Notes: generated by a model from the sequence alone, not told the origin. 64,000 bases of DNA from Bacteroidales bacterium UBA755 (GCA_002297815.1 DBKH01000060.1:1-64000); one strand, 5' to 3'; positions 44,017-53,717 are shown, counted from the first letter of the stretch. Translations and numbers: made by a program.

Positions 44017-45885
44017 TTAGCGCCTTCCCTTCTGCTGTTCCCTCTGCATCTGAGCCTGCATCCTCTGAGCCTCCTCAAGACGCTGCTGCCACTTGCTCTT
44101 TGGCATCTTCTTACCCTCCGTGGCCTTCAACTTAGCCCTAATCTCATCCGGATTCACGAACCACTTTCTGATTACCCATGTCTCAAGCATGGTGATGAGG
44201 TTGGACAACAGGTAGTAGTAGCTCAAACCAGAAGAAAGGCTGTTACAGATGAAGAACATCATGATTGGCATCATCCAAACGCTCATGAAGCGCATCGAAG
44301 CCATCTGAGGATCATTGGCCCCTGGTTGAGAGGCAGTCGTGATCTTCGAGTAGAAGAACATGGACACGGCCATCAACAGAGCGAAGAGCGAGAGATGGTC
44401 TCCGATCAGAGGAATCCTCGTCCCGAAATCGATGATAGAATCGTAGGCGCTCAAGTCATCGGCCCATAGGAAAGACTGCTGACGCAACTCGATCGAGGCT
44501 GGGAAGAATCGGAACATAGCCCACAAAATCGGGAACTGAAGAAGCATCGGCAGACATCCACCCATAGGGCTGATTCCCGCCCTCTTGTACAGATCCATCT
44601 GAGCCTGCTGCTTCTTTAGAGCATCTTCCTGCTTAGGATACTTCTCACTCAATTTGTCAATCTCAGGCTTGATGGCCTGCATCTTAGCCGATGAGGAGTA
44701 CGACTTGTAGGCAAACGGAAGCACGACAATCTTGATGAATATGGTCATCAACAAGATGATGATTCCGAAATTGGAAATGAACTTGTGAAGGAAGTCAAAC
44801 AACGGGATTATCACGAATCTAGTGAACCAACCAACGAGCCAACCTCCCAAAGGAATGATTTTCTCGTACTTCTGATTGAACGACTTCAAGGTTCTGAAGT
44901 GGTTAGGTCCAAAATAGAACTCGAACGGAACCACCGTCTCATGCTGTCCGGGTTCGTAATCCATCCTCATTCTGGCCTCGCCAGTCATCAGATTATGATT
45001 CTCATCGTCTTCAGGGAAATAGTTTAGAGCGAAATCCGCTGATGCAAATTCCTGCGGAGCCCTCATGATTGCCGAGAAGAACTGCTGCTGGAAAGCGAAC
45101 CACGACACCCTAGCATCGACACGCTTCTGGGCACTGCGTCCTTTTGCGATGGCCTCTGGCTTCTTTTCACCGTTGAAATAGTAGTCGAGTTTGGAGTACT
45201 GAACCTCGTTCTTGTAACCCTTCTCCATCCTCGGCATGGTCACAAAATAATCCACATCGAACGAGAACACGTTCTTAGGGATGACTTTCTCCATCCCTAC
45301 GAATGCGAGGAAGTTCTTCACTGAATATGACCCTTCGGCAATCGTGTACCGCTGCTCGATGTAGCCACCTCCTGTGAACGGGAGACGCATCGCTAGGGAG
45401 GTGTCAGTCTTCTCAGCGACCACAAAGTTGAAATCAGCCGTGTTGATCGTCTCCCCAGCATAGATCTGAATGTCATAGCGGCTCATCTCCGGCTTGAAGA
45501 GGTAAAGCTCGTCACCACCGTAAGCGCTATATTCTTTCAATTTAGCTGAATATGGCTGGGCACCTTTCGTGGTGAAGGCCACCTCGAACTTGTCGTTGGA
45601 CAAAGTGACAATCTGAGCCTCTTCGCTGTGAGCAGCTTCAAGAAGAGAATCCTTGTAGATGCTCACCGGAGCTGCCACCTGAGCGACCGAAGCCGTGTCT
45701 GAAGACATTCTCTGGGCCGCCTCCGCAGCGGCAATCGAGTCGGCTTGAATCTGCCTTGCGAGATTTATAGAATCCTGCTGCTCTTGTATGGCAACCTGTT
45801 TCTGATACTGTTTGTTCTGATAGAAAGTAAAGCCGAATAGGAGCAAGCCTATCAGGACAATACCTGTGATTGTGTTCTTATCCAT
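44017..45885 (-). CDS. yidC: membrane protein insertase YidC
   Basis: A 622-residue inner-membrane insertase. N-terminal helix (KNTITGIVLIGLLLFGFTFY), a large periplasmic domain (about 60-350), and the conserved insertase core (about 370-590): FIKIVVLPFAYKSYSSSAKMQ, KYPKQEDALKKQQAQMDLYKRAGISPMGGCLPMLLQFPI and the last helices, with a basic C-terminal tail (KKMPKSKWQQRLEEA then REQQKGRR) that binds ribosomes. It inserts proteins alone or with Sec. It is 6 bp downstream of the DUF349 gene, so the two are co-transcribed. Confidence 0.97.
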   Translation of the reverse strand: MDKNTITGIVLIGLLLFGFTFYQNKQYQKQVAIQEQQDSINLARQIQADSIAAAEAAQRMSSDTASVAQVAAPVSIYKDSLLEAAHSEEAQIVTLSNDKFEVAFTTKGAQPYSAKLKEYSAYGGDELYLFKPEMSRYDIQIYAGETINTADFNFVVAEKTDTSLAMRLPFTGGGYIEQRYTIAEGSYSVKNFLAFVGMEKVIPKNVFSFDVDYFVTMPRMEKGYKNEVQYSKLDYYFNGEKKPEAIAKGRSAQKRVDARVSWFAFQQQFFSAIMRAPQEFASADFALNYFPEDDENHNLMTGEARMRMDYEPGQHETVVPFEFYFGPNHFRTLKSFNQKYEKIIPLGGWLVGWFTRFVIIPLFDFLHKFISNFGIIILLMTIFIKIVVLPFAYKSYSSSAKMQAIKPEIDKLSEKYPKQEDALKKQQAQMDLYKRAGISPMGGCLPMLLQFPILWAMFRFFPASIELRQQSFLWADDLSAYDSIIDFGTRIPLIGDHLSLFALLMAVSMFFYSKITTASQPGANDPQMASMRFMSVWMMPIMMFFICNSLSSGLSYYYLLSNLITMLETWVIRKWFVNPDEIRAKLKATEGKKMPKSKWQQRLEEAQRMQAQMQREQQKGRR

Positions 45886-45891
45886 TCCTGA

Positions 45892-47844
45892 TTACTTCTC
45901 TTCTTCGCTCTCCTCTGCCTTGCGGATCTTTGCCTCAAGATCCTTCAACTCCTGCTTAGCGGCATCAATCCTATCCTGCATCTTCTGAATCAAAGGTGCT
46001 GAGTTCTTCGATGACGAGAAGAAACCGATGTTGTTCTCGTAGGTGTCGATGTCCTGCTGGAGCTTATTGTACTGCTGAACCAGACGGTCTTTCTCACTGA
46101 GAGGTTTCCTAGAGGAACCACCGTTCCTGCCACCGTTGCCGGCTCCCTGTCTAGGGGCTCTAAGCGAGAAGTCTGGGAACTTAGCCTGCATTGCCTGAGT
46201 GTAAGCTGACTGGACTGACTCTTTTTCCTTGAACGGAACAAAGCCTATTCCTTGCCACTTTTCAGCAAAAGCACGCGCAGCTTCACGATCAGCCGCAGCA
46301 TCACCTGAGAGGACATATTCATTGATCTCTTCTATGAGAGCCTTCTTGGCTTTGAGATTGGCGTGAAAGTCATTCTCCGGTTTAGCGTTCTTGTCGCGCT
46401 CGTTGAAGAACTCATCACAAGCTGCACGGAATCTCTTCCAAAGTTGCTCGGATTTTTTACGAGGCACAGCTCCGATTTCCTTCCACTGCTTCTGCAAGGC
46501 AATCAGTGCATCAGTGGTCTTCTTCCACTCTTTGCTGTTCTTCAAGGCTTCAGCCTGTTCAATCAAGGACAGTTTCTTCTCCATGTTCTCGTTCATAGAG
46601 TCCTTGAACTGAGCATAATAGTCCCTTTTACGAGAGAAGAACTTATCGCAGGCAGCGCGGAAGCGATCGTAAATCTTCTGATTCTCCTTACGGGTGGCAA
46701 AACCGATGGTTCTCCACGTCTTTTGGATTTCCTCTATCTCAGTCGAAAGGGAATTCCACTCATTAGAAGATTTCACTTCCTTCTCTGCGATGGCCTCTAC
46801 CTGCTCGCAAAGTTTCGTCTTCTCGGCAAGATTTTCCTGCTGCTTCTCTTTCTGGCCTTCAAAATAAGCCTGATACTTTTTGTTGATTACAGCCGTAGCA
46901 GCCTTGAAACGGTCCCAAATGGAATCGCGATACTCCTTTGCCACTGGGCCGAACTCCTTCCACTGCTCATGGAGTTTCTGGAGCTCACGGAAAGCCTCTA
47001 CCACATTCTCGTTCTCTGAGAGCTTTTCTGCAGCCTCGCAGAAGCCTTCCTTAGCCTCAAGATTCTTTTTGAAGTCAAGATCGCGCAAATCCCTGTTGAT
47101 CTTCACCATGTCGTAGAATTTCTCGACATAGTACTGATAGGTGTCATTAAGGTCGCGGAATTTAGTCGCTGGTACAGGTCCGATCTCCCTCCAGCGATTC
47201 TGTAGCTCACGGAATGCCGGGAAAGTTGAGTTTACATCTTCCTGTTTCTCAACCAGATTCTTCAAATCTTCGATAACTGCCTGCTTCTTGGCGAAGTTTT
47301 CCTCCCGTTGAGCATCCTGTTGGCGGTTGTACTCAGCACGTTCTTTCTTATAGTTAGCATAAACGCCCTTGAAAGCCGTTTCCATAGCCTCGAACGGATT
47401 GTCTTTCACTTCCTCGGTCTGAGCCTCAGGAGCGACCTCCTCGATCACATCCTCTCTTGACGATGGCTCATCAACCTTTGCTCCTAGACCTGCCTCGGCC
47501 TTCTCCTTGGAAAGTTTCTTGTAGAAAGCGGACTTGATTGCTTCTGCTTCCTTGTACCTCTTCATCCTATCATCGGCCTGAGAGAGTTTGTCAAACAAGT
47601 CAGACAACTCGGCAAGGGAAAGACTGGAAAGATCCATAGAGATCTCACCTCCCTCCTCTGTTTGGGCAGCATCCTCGCCTTCATCCTGGGCGTCAACCAC
47701 CTCCTGTGGGACTTCCTCGGCATTTTCGGCCACGACTTCAGCGACTTCCTCCACCTTAGGATTTTCTACATTCTCATTGAGAGCCTTTGGAGCTTCCTCT
47801 ACATCTGAGGTTCTGTTGACCTCAGGAACATTACCTTCACTCAT
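45892..47844 (-). CDS. DUF349-repeat protein
   Basis: A 650-residue cytoplasmic protein. Residues 1-130 are low-complexity and very acidic; from ~150 to ~590 there are several DUF349 helical repeats with the recurring pattern LQNRWREIGPVPATKFRDLNDTY, LHEQWKEFGPVAKEYRDSIWDRFKAA, IQKTWRTIGFATRKENQKIYDRF and LQKQWKEIGAVPRKKSEQLWKRF. The C-terminus is a coiled coil (IDTYENNIGF, KQELKDLEAKIRKAEE). Function is unknown; the family is universal in Bacteroidota and is placed next to yidC here. Promoter at 47877-47884. Confidence 0.92.
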   Translation of the reverse strand: MSEGNVPEVNRTSDVEEAPKALNENVENPKVEEVAEVVAENAEEVPQEVVDAQDEGEDAAQTEEGGEISMDLSSLSLAELSDLFDKLSQADDRMKRYKEAEAIKSAFYKKLSKEKAEAGLGAKVDEPSSREDVIEEVAPEAQTEEVKDNPFEAMETAFKGVYANYKKERAEYNRQQDAQREENFAKKQAVIEDLKNLVEKQEDVNSTFPAFRELQNRWREIGPVPATKFRDLNDTYQYYVEKFYDMVKINRDLRDLDFKKNLEAKEGFCEAAEKLSENENVVEAFRELQKLHEQWKEFGPVAKEYRDSIWDRFKAATAVINKKYQAYFEGQKEKQQENLAEKTKLCEQVEAIAEKEVKSSNEWNSLSTEIEEIQKTWRTIGFATRKENQKIYDRFRAACDKFFSRKRDYYAQFKDSMNENMEKKLSLIEQAEALKNSKEWKKTTDALIALQKQWKEIGAVPRKKSEQLWKRFRAACDEFFNERDKNAKPENDFHANLKAKKALIEEINEYVLSGDAAADREAARAFAEKWQGIGFVPFKEKESVQSAYTQAMQAKFPDFSLRAPRQGAGNGGRNGGSSRKPLSEKDRLVQQYNKLQQDIDTYENNIGFFSSSKNSAPLIQKMQDRIDAAKQELKDLEAKIRKAEESEEEK

Positions 47845-47876
47845 AAAGCAGTTTAATTAAGAGTTCTACTTATCCG

Positions 47877-47884
47877 CAAAGATA
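47877..47884 (-). promoter_or_regulatory. -7 box of the DUF349-yidC-yggS operon
   Basis: The minus strand reads TATCTTTG, an exact match 32 bp before the ATG at 47844, 13 bp from the trmD box. Confidence 0.65.
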
Positions 47885-47897
47885 CCTAAAAAAACAC

Positions 47898-47905
47898 TAT
47901 TTTTG
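47898..47905 (+). promoter_or_regulatory. -7 box of trmD
   Basis: TATTTTTG, an exact match 20 bp before the ATG at 47926. Confidence 0.65.
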
Positions 47906-47925
47906 CAAAATGAAAACAATATTCT

Positions 47926-48630
47926 ATGCGCATTGACATTCTTACCGTTGTTCCGGAGCTTCTTGATAGCCCCCTCAGCCATTCCATTGTAGGAAGAGCC
48001 ATCAAGAAAGGGCTAGTAGAAATCCATGTCCACAACATCAGAAAATATGGTATTGGACCTCGTGCCACTGTTGATGACTACAGTTACGGTGGAGACGCAG
48101 GCATGGTCATGATGATCGAGCCAGTAGAAAAAATGATTGAAGAGCTGAAGGCTGAGCGGGAATATGACGATGTCATCTACATGTCCCCAGATGGTGAACG
48201 TTTGAACCAAGGGATTGCAAACGAACTATCCCTAAAGAATAATCTGATTCTTCTCTGCGGTCATTATAAAGGAATAGACCATCGCATCCGCGAGCATCTT
48301 GTGACACGTGAAATCTCTGTTGGAGACTATGTCGTCAGTGGCGGAGAGATTCCTGCTGCTTTACTTGCCGACTCAATTGTACGTTTGATTCCAGGAGCAC
48401 TTAGTGATGAGACCTCAGCCCTAAGCGACAGTTTTCAAGACGGACTTCTCTCCCCTCCAGTCTATACCAGACCAGCCGACTACAAAGGATGGAAGGTTCC
48501 GGATGTTCTCCTGAGCGGAAATCCAAAACTAATCCGGGAATGGCAGGACGAACAGGCTTTAGAACGGACAAAACGGCTAAGGCCAGAGCTATTGGAAGAC
48601 ATTGATAGTCAGCGTAAAACGCGATATTAA
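47926..48630 (+). CDS. trmD: tRNA (guanine-N1)-methyltransferase
   Basis: A 234-residue SPOUT enzyme that methylates G37 of tRNAs and so prevents frameshifting. Motifs: [35 protein letters not shown], the trefoil-knot segment [30 protein letters not shown] and [16 protein letters not shown]. The C-terminal half has PAVYTRP-like [20 protein letters not shown]. Length is standard. Unlike many bacteria it is not within an rpsP-rimM-rplS operon here; it stands alone with its own promoter and terminator. Confidence 0.97.
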   Translation: MRIDILTVVPELLDSPLSHSIVGRAIKKGLVEIHVHNIRKYGIGPRATVDDYSYGGDAGMVMMIEPVEKMIEELKAEREYDDVIYMSPDGERLNQGIANELSLKNNLILLCGHYKGIDHRIREHLVTREISVGDYVVSGGEIPAALLADSIVRLIPGALSDETSALSDSFQDGLLSPPVYTRPADYKGWKVPDVLLSGNPKLIREWQDEQALERTKRLRPELLEDIDSQRKTRY

Positions 48631-48634
48631 CAAT

Positions 48635-48683
48635 AAAACGTTTAAAACTTTTCAGCAAAAAGTCTTGGTTTAAACGTTTTTTT
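48635..48683 (+). terminator. terminator of trmD
   Basis: AAAACGTTTAAA (48635-48646) pairs perfectly with TTTAAACGTTTT (48669-48680), followed by further T. The loop is 22 nt, and the A/T-rich stem makes it moderate in strength. Confidence 0.6.
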
Positions 48684-48686
48684 GAC

Positions 48687-48694
48687 TACTTTTG
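48687..48694 (+). promoter_or_regulatory. -7 box of a candidate small RNA
   Basis: TACTTTTG, an exact TAnnTTTG match embedded in the palindrome GACTACTTTTGTAGTC (48684-48699). A TTGG stands about 19 nt upstream as a weak -33. Confidence 0.55.
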
Positions 48695-48699
48695 TAGTC

Positions 48700-48810
48700 G
48701 AAAAGTGAGAGTATATCACACTCTAACGACTATGACCTTCTTTTCAAAATAAGGTAATACACTACTAACTAACCAAAAAAGTCCGCAGCGATGTGGGCTT
48801 TTTTATTTTT
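48700..48810 (+). ncRNA. candidate small RNA (about 110 nt)
   Basis: Between the -7 box at 48687 and a terminator at 48775-48810 there is room for a short transcript with an AGAGT/ACTCT hairpin (about 48708-48724) and a six-codon reading frame MTFFSK (48732-48752). No larger ORF exists. The next gene has its own -7 box at 48839, so the RNA seems independent of it. It may instead be a leader with attenuator. I do not recognise a known RNA family. Confidence 0.45.
48775..48810 (+). terminator. terminator of the candidate small RNA
   Basis: AAAAGTCCGCA (48777-48787) pairs with TGTGGGCTTTT (48792-48802; G-U pairs) across GCGA, followed by TTATTTTT. Confidence 0.8.
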
Positions 48811-48838
48811 ATATGAGTCTCTAATCAGGGATATTCAT

Positions 48839-48846
48839 TAAATTTG
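48839..48846 (+). promoter_or_regulatory. -7 box of the esterase-peptidase operon
   Basis: TAAATTTG, an exact match 22 bp before the ATG at 48869. Confidence 0.6.
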
Positions 48847-48868
48847 CAGACACAAAGCAACTAACAAC

Positions 48869-50011
48869 ATGAAAAAAGGAAAAATAACTCTTCTGGCAGC
48901 AGCTCTGCTCTGCATCACATCTTTGGCAGCCGCACCTAAGGCCACAGAAAGCACCGTAAACGCTTCGGATTCCAAGATTACCTACATTGGCAGGACCGAG
49001 GTAAAAGACGGCTGTGTCTCGTTTGATTGGACAGGAGTCTATGCCAAAGTAAAATTCCAAGGCAACAGCCTGAGTTTCAAGGTATCTGACACCAAGAAAA
49101 ACTACTTCAATGTGTGGATAGACAATTCTATGAGCTCCACTCCAGACAAAGTGATCACAGTTCATGGAACAGACACCACCATTGTGCTCTTCAGTGCAGA
49201 GGAACTCAAGGCACGTTTCGGAAAGGACAAAAAAGCAGCCAAGGCTCCACATCAGGTCATCCTTCAGAAACGCACTGAAGGAGAGCAAGGTACAACTACA
49301 ATCAAAGAGTTCATCACTGACGGGCAGTTCCTTCAGGCGGATGCACCAAAGGCAAGAATCATTGAATATATTGGTGACTCCTACACCTGTGGCTACGGAA
49401 CTGAAAGCTCCAACAAAGAGCGTTTCAAGCCAGAGACCGAAAACCAGAACCTGACCTACGCCTGCGCGATGGCCAGATACTTTGATGCTGACCAGATTGT
49501 CCTTGCACATTCCGGGATGGGCATCGCCCGAAACTACAACGGCAATGTCAAGGGCTATTTCATGCCCGATAGGTACCTTCAGACCTACGACACGAACAAG
49601 GACGTAAAATGGGACGCAAAAGCGTCTTCATTGAAGCCAAGCATCACCGTCATCTATCTGGGGACAAATGATTTTTCTACGGGAATGCAGCCAGCAGAAA
49701 GGTTGTTTGTCAAGAACTACATCACACTCCTGAAAGAGATCAAGGCAAACTACGGGGAAGACTACCCTATCCTCTGCGTAGCTCCAAAGAACGATCTTCT
49801 GATGTTTGACTACATCAGAAAAGCTGCCAATGACTGCGGTCTGAAGAACATCCACATCATGGCACTCACAAAGTATGTCCATAACAATGATGCGGACATG
49901 GGTGCTGACGGCCATCCAAATTACACGGGGCACCTTAAAAAGGCCTACGCCATGATTCCTTACGTTTCCACAATTACAGGTTGGGAACTTTCCGGCAAAG
50001 AGGTAAAATAA
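48869..50011 (+). CDS. CE2-like SGNH acetylesterase
   Basis: A 380-residue secreted protein (signal peptide to about residue 21, SLAAA). The N-terminal jelly-roll (about 30-150, TYIGRTEVKDGCVSFDWTGVY) precedes an SGNH hydrolase domain with block I EYIGDSYTCGYGTES (Ser 171), block III VIYLGTNDFS and block V GADGHPNYTGH (Asp and His). This two-domain layout is that of family CE2 acetyl esterases, which remove acetyl groups from xylan or other sugars. It precedes a DPP IV-like peptidase by 10 bp; the pair is probably one transcript. Confidence 0.88.
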   Translation: MKKGKITLLAAALLCITSLAAAPKATESTVNASDSKITYIGRTEVKDGCVSFDWTGVYAKVKFQGNSLSFKVSDTKKNYFNVWIDNSMSSTPDKVITVHGTDTTIVLFSAEELKARFGKDKKAAKAPHQVILQKRTEGEQGTTTIKEFITDGQFLQADAPKARIIEYIGDSYTCGYGTESSNKERFKPETENQNLTYACAMARYFDADQIVLAHSGMGIARNYNGNVKGYFMPDRYLQTYDTNKDVKWDAKASSLKPSITVIYLGTNDFSTGMQPAERLFVKNYITLLKEIKANYGEDYPILCVAPKNDLLMFDYIRKAANDCGLKNIHIMALTKYVHNNDADMGADGHPNYTGHLKKAYAMIPYVSTITGWELSGKEVK

Positions 50012-50021
50012 CAAACGAATA

Positions 50022-52043
50022 ATGAAAAATAGCCTAAGCATCTTAGCGTTAATTGTGCCGATAGCACTCAACGCTCAGACAGGAGTCGTGGATAGGCATG
50101 CAGCGAATCCAGAGGGGAAACAGATCACAATGGAGGAGGCTGTCCTTGGAAGAAACGTGTGTCCTAAAAGCATGGCCGTCTCATGGAAAGACGACAACAC
50201 CTTCATCGCATTCAAAGACGGGAAGTGGATTCAAGAGAATCTTTCACAAGGAGAGGTTTGCGATTATTCGGCCACACCTCTCCCCAAAGGATTCCCCAAA
50301 GAAGCCGAGAACATCACGCGCAGCGAGGACGGGACATTCGCCTACACGATTGGAAGAGATCTGTTCGTGTTTGATGGAGAGCCAATTCCGGTGGCAGTGA
50401 GTGGAGACAGTCAGATTACTTTCGGCCAATCTGTCAGCCGCAACGAATTCGGCATCGAGAATGGAATCTTCTGGTCTCCTGATGGGTCCAAACTTGCTTT
50501 CTACAAAAAGGACGAAAGCAAAGTCAGCGACTTCCCACTTCTAGACATTACGACCCGCACCGGCTCGCTCAAGAACATCAAGTACCCGATGAACGGAATG
50601 GACAGCGAGAGGATTAACCTCGGAATCTTTGACAAAGCGACCGGCAAAATCGTTTGGTGCGATGTCAATGAATATGGCGATGACCGCTACCTAACCAACA
50701 TCAGTTGGTCTCCTGACAGCAAGAATATCTTCATACAAGTTCTCGATCGTACCCAGAAGCATATGAAATTGAATATGTACCGTTCTTCAGATGGGTCGCT
50801 TGCACGCACCATTCTCTCCGAGGACGACTCGCGCTACGTGGAGCCTTTGGATCCGCTGCGCTTTCTTAAAGGGTCATATTCATTCATATATAGGACAAAC
50901 AGCCGCGATGGCTACCGCAATCTCTACCTTTGCGACACTCTTGGCTCTGTTAGACGTCTGACAGAAGTTGATGCGGATGTGGAGTATCTTGGCAATGACG
51001 GACGGTTTGTCTATTACACCTCTGCCGAGGTTTCACCGGTTGAGAATCATCTGTTCAAGATTGAGGTCAAGACAAAACGGTTAAAGTTCGGCAAACCAAT
51101 CAGACTCACCCAAGAAAGAGGTTGGCACACCATCAGTCTCAATAAGGGCTGCACGATGTACATCGACAATTACAGCAGTTTCAACGTGCCACGCGTCACC
51201 AACCTCATGACTACTGACGGGAAACTGGTCCGTAACCTGCTCACCGCAGAAGATCCTCTTAAAGACTACAAAACTGGTGAAGTCCTGCTCGGTACCGTCA
51301 AAAGTGCTGACGGTCAGTACGACAACTGGTACAGGCTCTTCCTTCCTACAGATTTCGACCCATCGAAGAAGTATCCTGTGATACTCTATGTCTATGGTGG
51401 CCCTCATTCTCAAATGGTTCAGGACACTTGGCTTGGACAAGTTAGGATGTGGGAGATGCTCATGGCACAGAAAGGCTACATAGTCTATGTCCAGGACAAC
51501 AGAGGAACCCAGAATAGAGGTGCTGAATATGAGAAGGCCATACACCGCCATTGTGGGCAGGCAGAAATGGCTGACCAAATGGTCGGCATCAACATGCTCA
51601 AGGCCCTGCCATTCGTTGATTCAGACAGAATTGGAGTCCACGGCTGGAGCTACGGTGGATTCATGACAATCTCACTGATGACCAACTACCCAGAGACATT
51701 CAAAGTTGGGGTAGCCGGTGGCCCAGTGATTGATTGGAAATGGTACGAAATCATGTACGGAGAACGCTACATGGAGACCGAGGTCAGCAATCCTGATGGG
51801 TTCTCCCAGACTAGTCTTATCGGAAAGGTTGACGCGCTTAAGGGCAAACTCCTCATTTGCCAAGGCGCAATTGACAACACCGTCGTTTGGGAACACAGCC
51901 TCAGTTTCGTACAGAAATGCATCGAGAAAAATGTGCAACTTGACTACTTCCCTTATCCATGCTCCGAGCACAATGTGTTCGGAAAGTGGAGGATTCACCT
52001 CATGGACAAGGTCACGAACTATTTCGATGACTATCTGAAATAG
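50022..52043 (+). CDS. S9B-family dipeptidyl-peptidase (DPP IV-like)
   Basis: A 673-residue secreted serine peptidase: signal peptide (ending LNAQ), an eight-bladed propeller (about 40-410: FWSPDGSKLAFYKKDESKVSDFPLLD, ISWSPDSKNIFIQ) and an alpha/beta hydrolase domain with QDNRGTQNRG, VHGWSYGGFMT (Ser ~543), QGAIDNTVVWEH (Asp) and CSEHNVFGKWR (His). DPP IV enzymes remove Xaa-Pro dipeptides in the periplasm. It is somewhat shorter than typical Bacteroidota homologues (~730) and the usual DDNV next to the Asp reads DNTV. The terminator is at 52069. Confidence 0.93.
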   Translation: MKNSLSILALIVPIALNAQTGVVDRHAANPEGKQITMEEAVLGRNVCPKSMAVSWKDDNTFIAFKDGKWIQENLSQGEVCDYSATPLPKGFPKEAENITRSEDGTFAYTIGRDLFVFDGEPIPVAVSGDSQITFGQSVSRNEFGIENGIFWSPDGSKLAFYKKDESKVSDFPLLDITTRTGSLKNIKYPMNGMDSERINLGIFDKATGKIVWCDVNEYGDDRYLTNISWSPDSKNIFIQVLDRTQKHMKLNMYRSSDGSLARTILSEDDSRYVEPLDPLRFLKGSYSFIYRTNSRDGYRNLYLCDTLGSVRRLTEVDADVEYLGNDGRFVYYTSAEVSPVENHLFKIEVKTKRLKFGKPIRLTQERGWHTISLNKGCTMYIDNYSSFNVPRVTNLMTTDGKLVRNLLTAEDPLKDYKTGEVLLGTVKSADGQYDNWYRLFLPTDFDPSKKYPVILYVYGGPHSQMVQDTWLGQVRMWEMLMAQKGYIVYVQDNRGTQNRGAEYEKAIHRHCGQAEMADQMVGINMLKALPFVDSDRIGVHGWSYGGFMTISLMTNYPETFKVGVAGGPVIDWKWYEIMYGERYMETEVSNPDGFSQTSLIGKVDALKGKLLICQGAIDNTVVWEHSLSFVQKCIEKNVQLDYFPYPCSEHNVFGKWRIHLMDKVTNYFDDYLK

Positions 52044-52068
52044 TCCACGGGAAGTTTAAGGACAAAAA

Positions 52069-52097
52069 AGGGCGGCTCGCAACGAACCGCCCTATTT
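52069..52097. terminator. bidirectional terminator
   Basis: AGGGCGG (52069-52075) pairs with CCGCCCT (52087-52093) with further CG/CG pairing near the loop; A-runs precede it and ATTTC follows, so it can serve the peptidase gene and the convergent MFS gene. Confidence 0.75.
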
Positions 52098-52115
52098 CAT
52101 ATTCATTAAGAATGA

Positions 52116-53549
52116 TTATTCTGAAATCGGTTCATACTTAGGAGCCAACGCCTTCATGGCAGTCCAACCTATCAAGTAAGCGACAGCACAGAAGCAGAAA
52201 ATAATGAAATAGCCGGCCGGCTTGCCCTCAAAGCCAAGAAAACGGAGGTTCGTCTCGCCAGCATAGACAAAGAGATGTCCCGCGACTTTCTGGAACATGA
52301 AGGAACTCAGCCCTGCGGCCATTCCGCAAATGCCAGTAATGGTAGCAGCTGCTTTCTTAGGGAACATGTCAGTGCCTACAGTGTAAAGATTGGCTGACCA
52401 ACTCTGGTGAGCAGCACCGCCAAGACCTATGCAGATAACCGGGAATAAAGGAGAAATCTGTCCCAACGGCTGAGCAAGCAGAACCACAAGAGGAACTAGC
52501 GCAAAGATCAGCATCGCACGGGTACGGCAGTAGTACGGGTCCTTTCCTGTCTTGTTTATGAATATGGTAGGGAGTTTTCCTCCAAAAATGGAAAGCATCG
52601 TGATGAGGTAGAGCGTAAAGATCAGAGCAATACCAGCAGGATCAGACGTCTTGATGCCGAATTGAGTGTTCAGATAGGACGGTGTCCAGAAAAGGAAAAA
52701 CCACCATACTCCGTCAGTAAAGAATCTCGCAAGAATAAAGGCCCAGGCTTGACGATGCTTCAGACACTGGAATATTCCCATTTTGCCACTTCCTTCTTCC
52801 GCAACACTTTTCTTCGCAAACTCCGCGTCCAAGGCTGCATCTTGCTCAATGTAAGCAAGTTCCTCCGCATTTACACGGTGATTCTCTGAAGGTTTCTTAT
52901 AAACAAAAATCCAGAATCCCATCCAGATGAAACCGAGAGCACCGATGATAAGGAAAGCCATCTCCCAACCGAATTTGGCTGCAAGGACAGGAATTGTCAA
53001 AGGGGCCACCAAAGCACCGATTGATGCGCCTGAATTGAATATGGATGTTGCGAATGCTCTGTCTTTCTTTGGAAAATACTCAGCTGTAGCCTTGATAGCT
53101 GACGGGAAGTTACCGCCTTCGCCCAAGGCTAGGACACATCTTGCGAACATGAACATGTAGACACTGAACGTGGAAATCGCAACGGCCAGATCACCCGTAG
53201 CTTGGATCAGTTCAAGCCTCGACTCCATACCGATGTAGGCCTCGGTGGCGATTCCGCATAAAGCATGCACACACGCACCAAACGACCAGACCCCTATCGC
53301 AACAGTATAACCTTTCTTGGTTCCAAGTTTGTCCACAACACGTCCAGCGAAAAGCTGGGCAAGGGCATAGACAATGGCAAAAACTCCGGTAATGTTGCCA
53401 TAGTCAATCTCGTCCCAGTGAAATTCCGGTTTGATAAATTCATCCCAAGTCAGGGAAAGCACTTGTCTGTCAAGGTAATTGATCGTTGTTGCGAAGAATA
53501 GCATTACGCAGATCACCCACCTAAAATTGGTCATTTTGCCTTTGTTCAT
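52116..53549 (-). CDS. MFS transporter of the anion:cation symporter family (ExuT-like)
   Basis: A 477-residue inner-membrane carrier with twelve segments. The N-terminus INYLDRQVLSLTWDEFI, AGRVVDKLGTKKGY, ALGEGGNFPSAIKATAEYFPKKDRAFATSIFNSGASIGALVAPL are characteristic of hexuronate/galactonate-type ACS carriers (ExuT). It probably imports a sugar acid. No uronate catabolic gene is nearby, so the substrate is inferred from the family only. ATG at 53549, preceded by GAAT; a TATCTTTG box lies about 110 bp upstream, leaving a leader with a hairpin. Confidence 0.9.
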   Translation of the reverse strand: MNKGKMTNFRWVICVMLFFATTINYLDRQVLSLTWDEFIKPEFHWDEIDYGNITGVFAIVYALAQLFAGRVVDKLGTKKGYTVAIGVWSFGACVHALCGIATEAYIGMESRLELIQATGDLAVAISTFSVYMFMFARCVLALGEGGNFPSAIKATAEYFPKKDRAFATSIFNSGASIGALVAPLTIPVLAAKFGWEMAFLIIGALGFIWMGFWIFVYKKPSENHRVNAEELAYIEQDAALDAEFAKKSVAEEGSGKMGIFQCLKHRQAWAFILARFFTDGVWWFFLFWTPSYLNTQFGIKTSDPAGIALIFTLYLITMLSIFGGKLPTIFINKTGKDPYYCRTRAMLIFALVPLVVLLAQPLGQISPLFPVICIGLGGAAHQSWSANLYTVGTDMFPKKAAATITGICGMAAGLSSFMFQKVAGHLFVYAGETNLRFLGFEGKPAGYFIIFCFCAVAYLIGWTAMKALAPKYEPISE

Positions 53550-53660
53550 ATTCTCAGATTGTCTTTGTAATCGTAATAAAACAACTCACAGCTTCAGCGG
53601 TGGCTCATTACATGGTTGTTGCCTATGCCCTGCGAAAAAATTCGCCTTGGGCACAGACAA

Positions 53661-53668
53661 CAAAGATA
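53661..53668 (-). promoter_or_regulatory. -7 box of the MFS transporter gene
   Basis: The minus strand reads TATCTTTG, an exact match. The ~105-nt leader contains GCCC...GGGC around GCGAA-AAAA-TTCGC (about 53627-53652), a possible regulatory hairpin. Confidence 0.6.
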
Positions 53669-53717
53669 CAAATGATTAATAGATTATTGAATTATAAAGG
53701 CTCAAATATTTTCCACG

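Noticed and set aside
50022..52043. DPP IV-like peptidase possibly inactive because the usual DDNV is DNTV
   Set aside because: The catalytic Asp aligns with the retained first Asp, and the Ser (GWSYGG) and His (CSEHNV) are present, so it is likely active.
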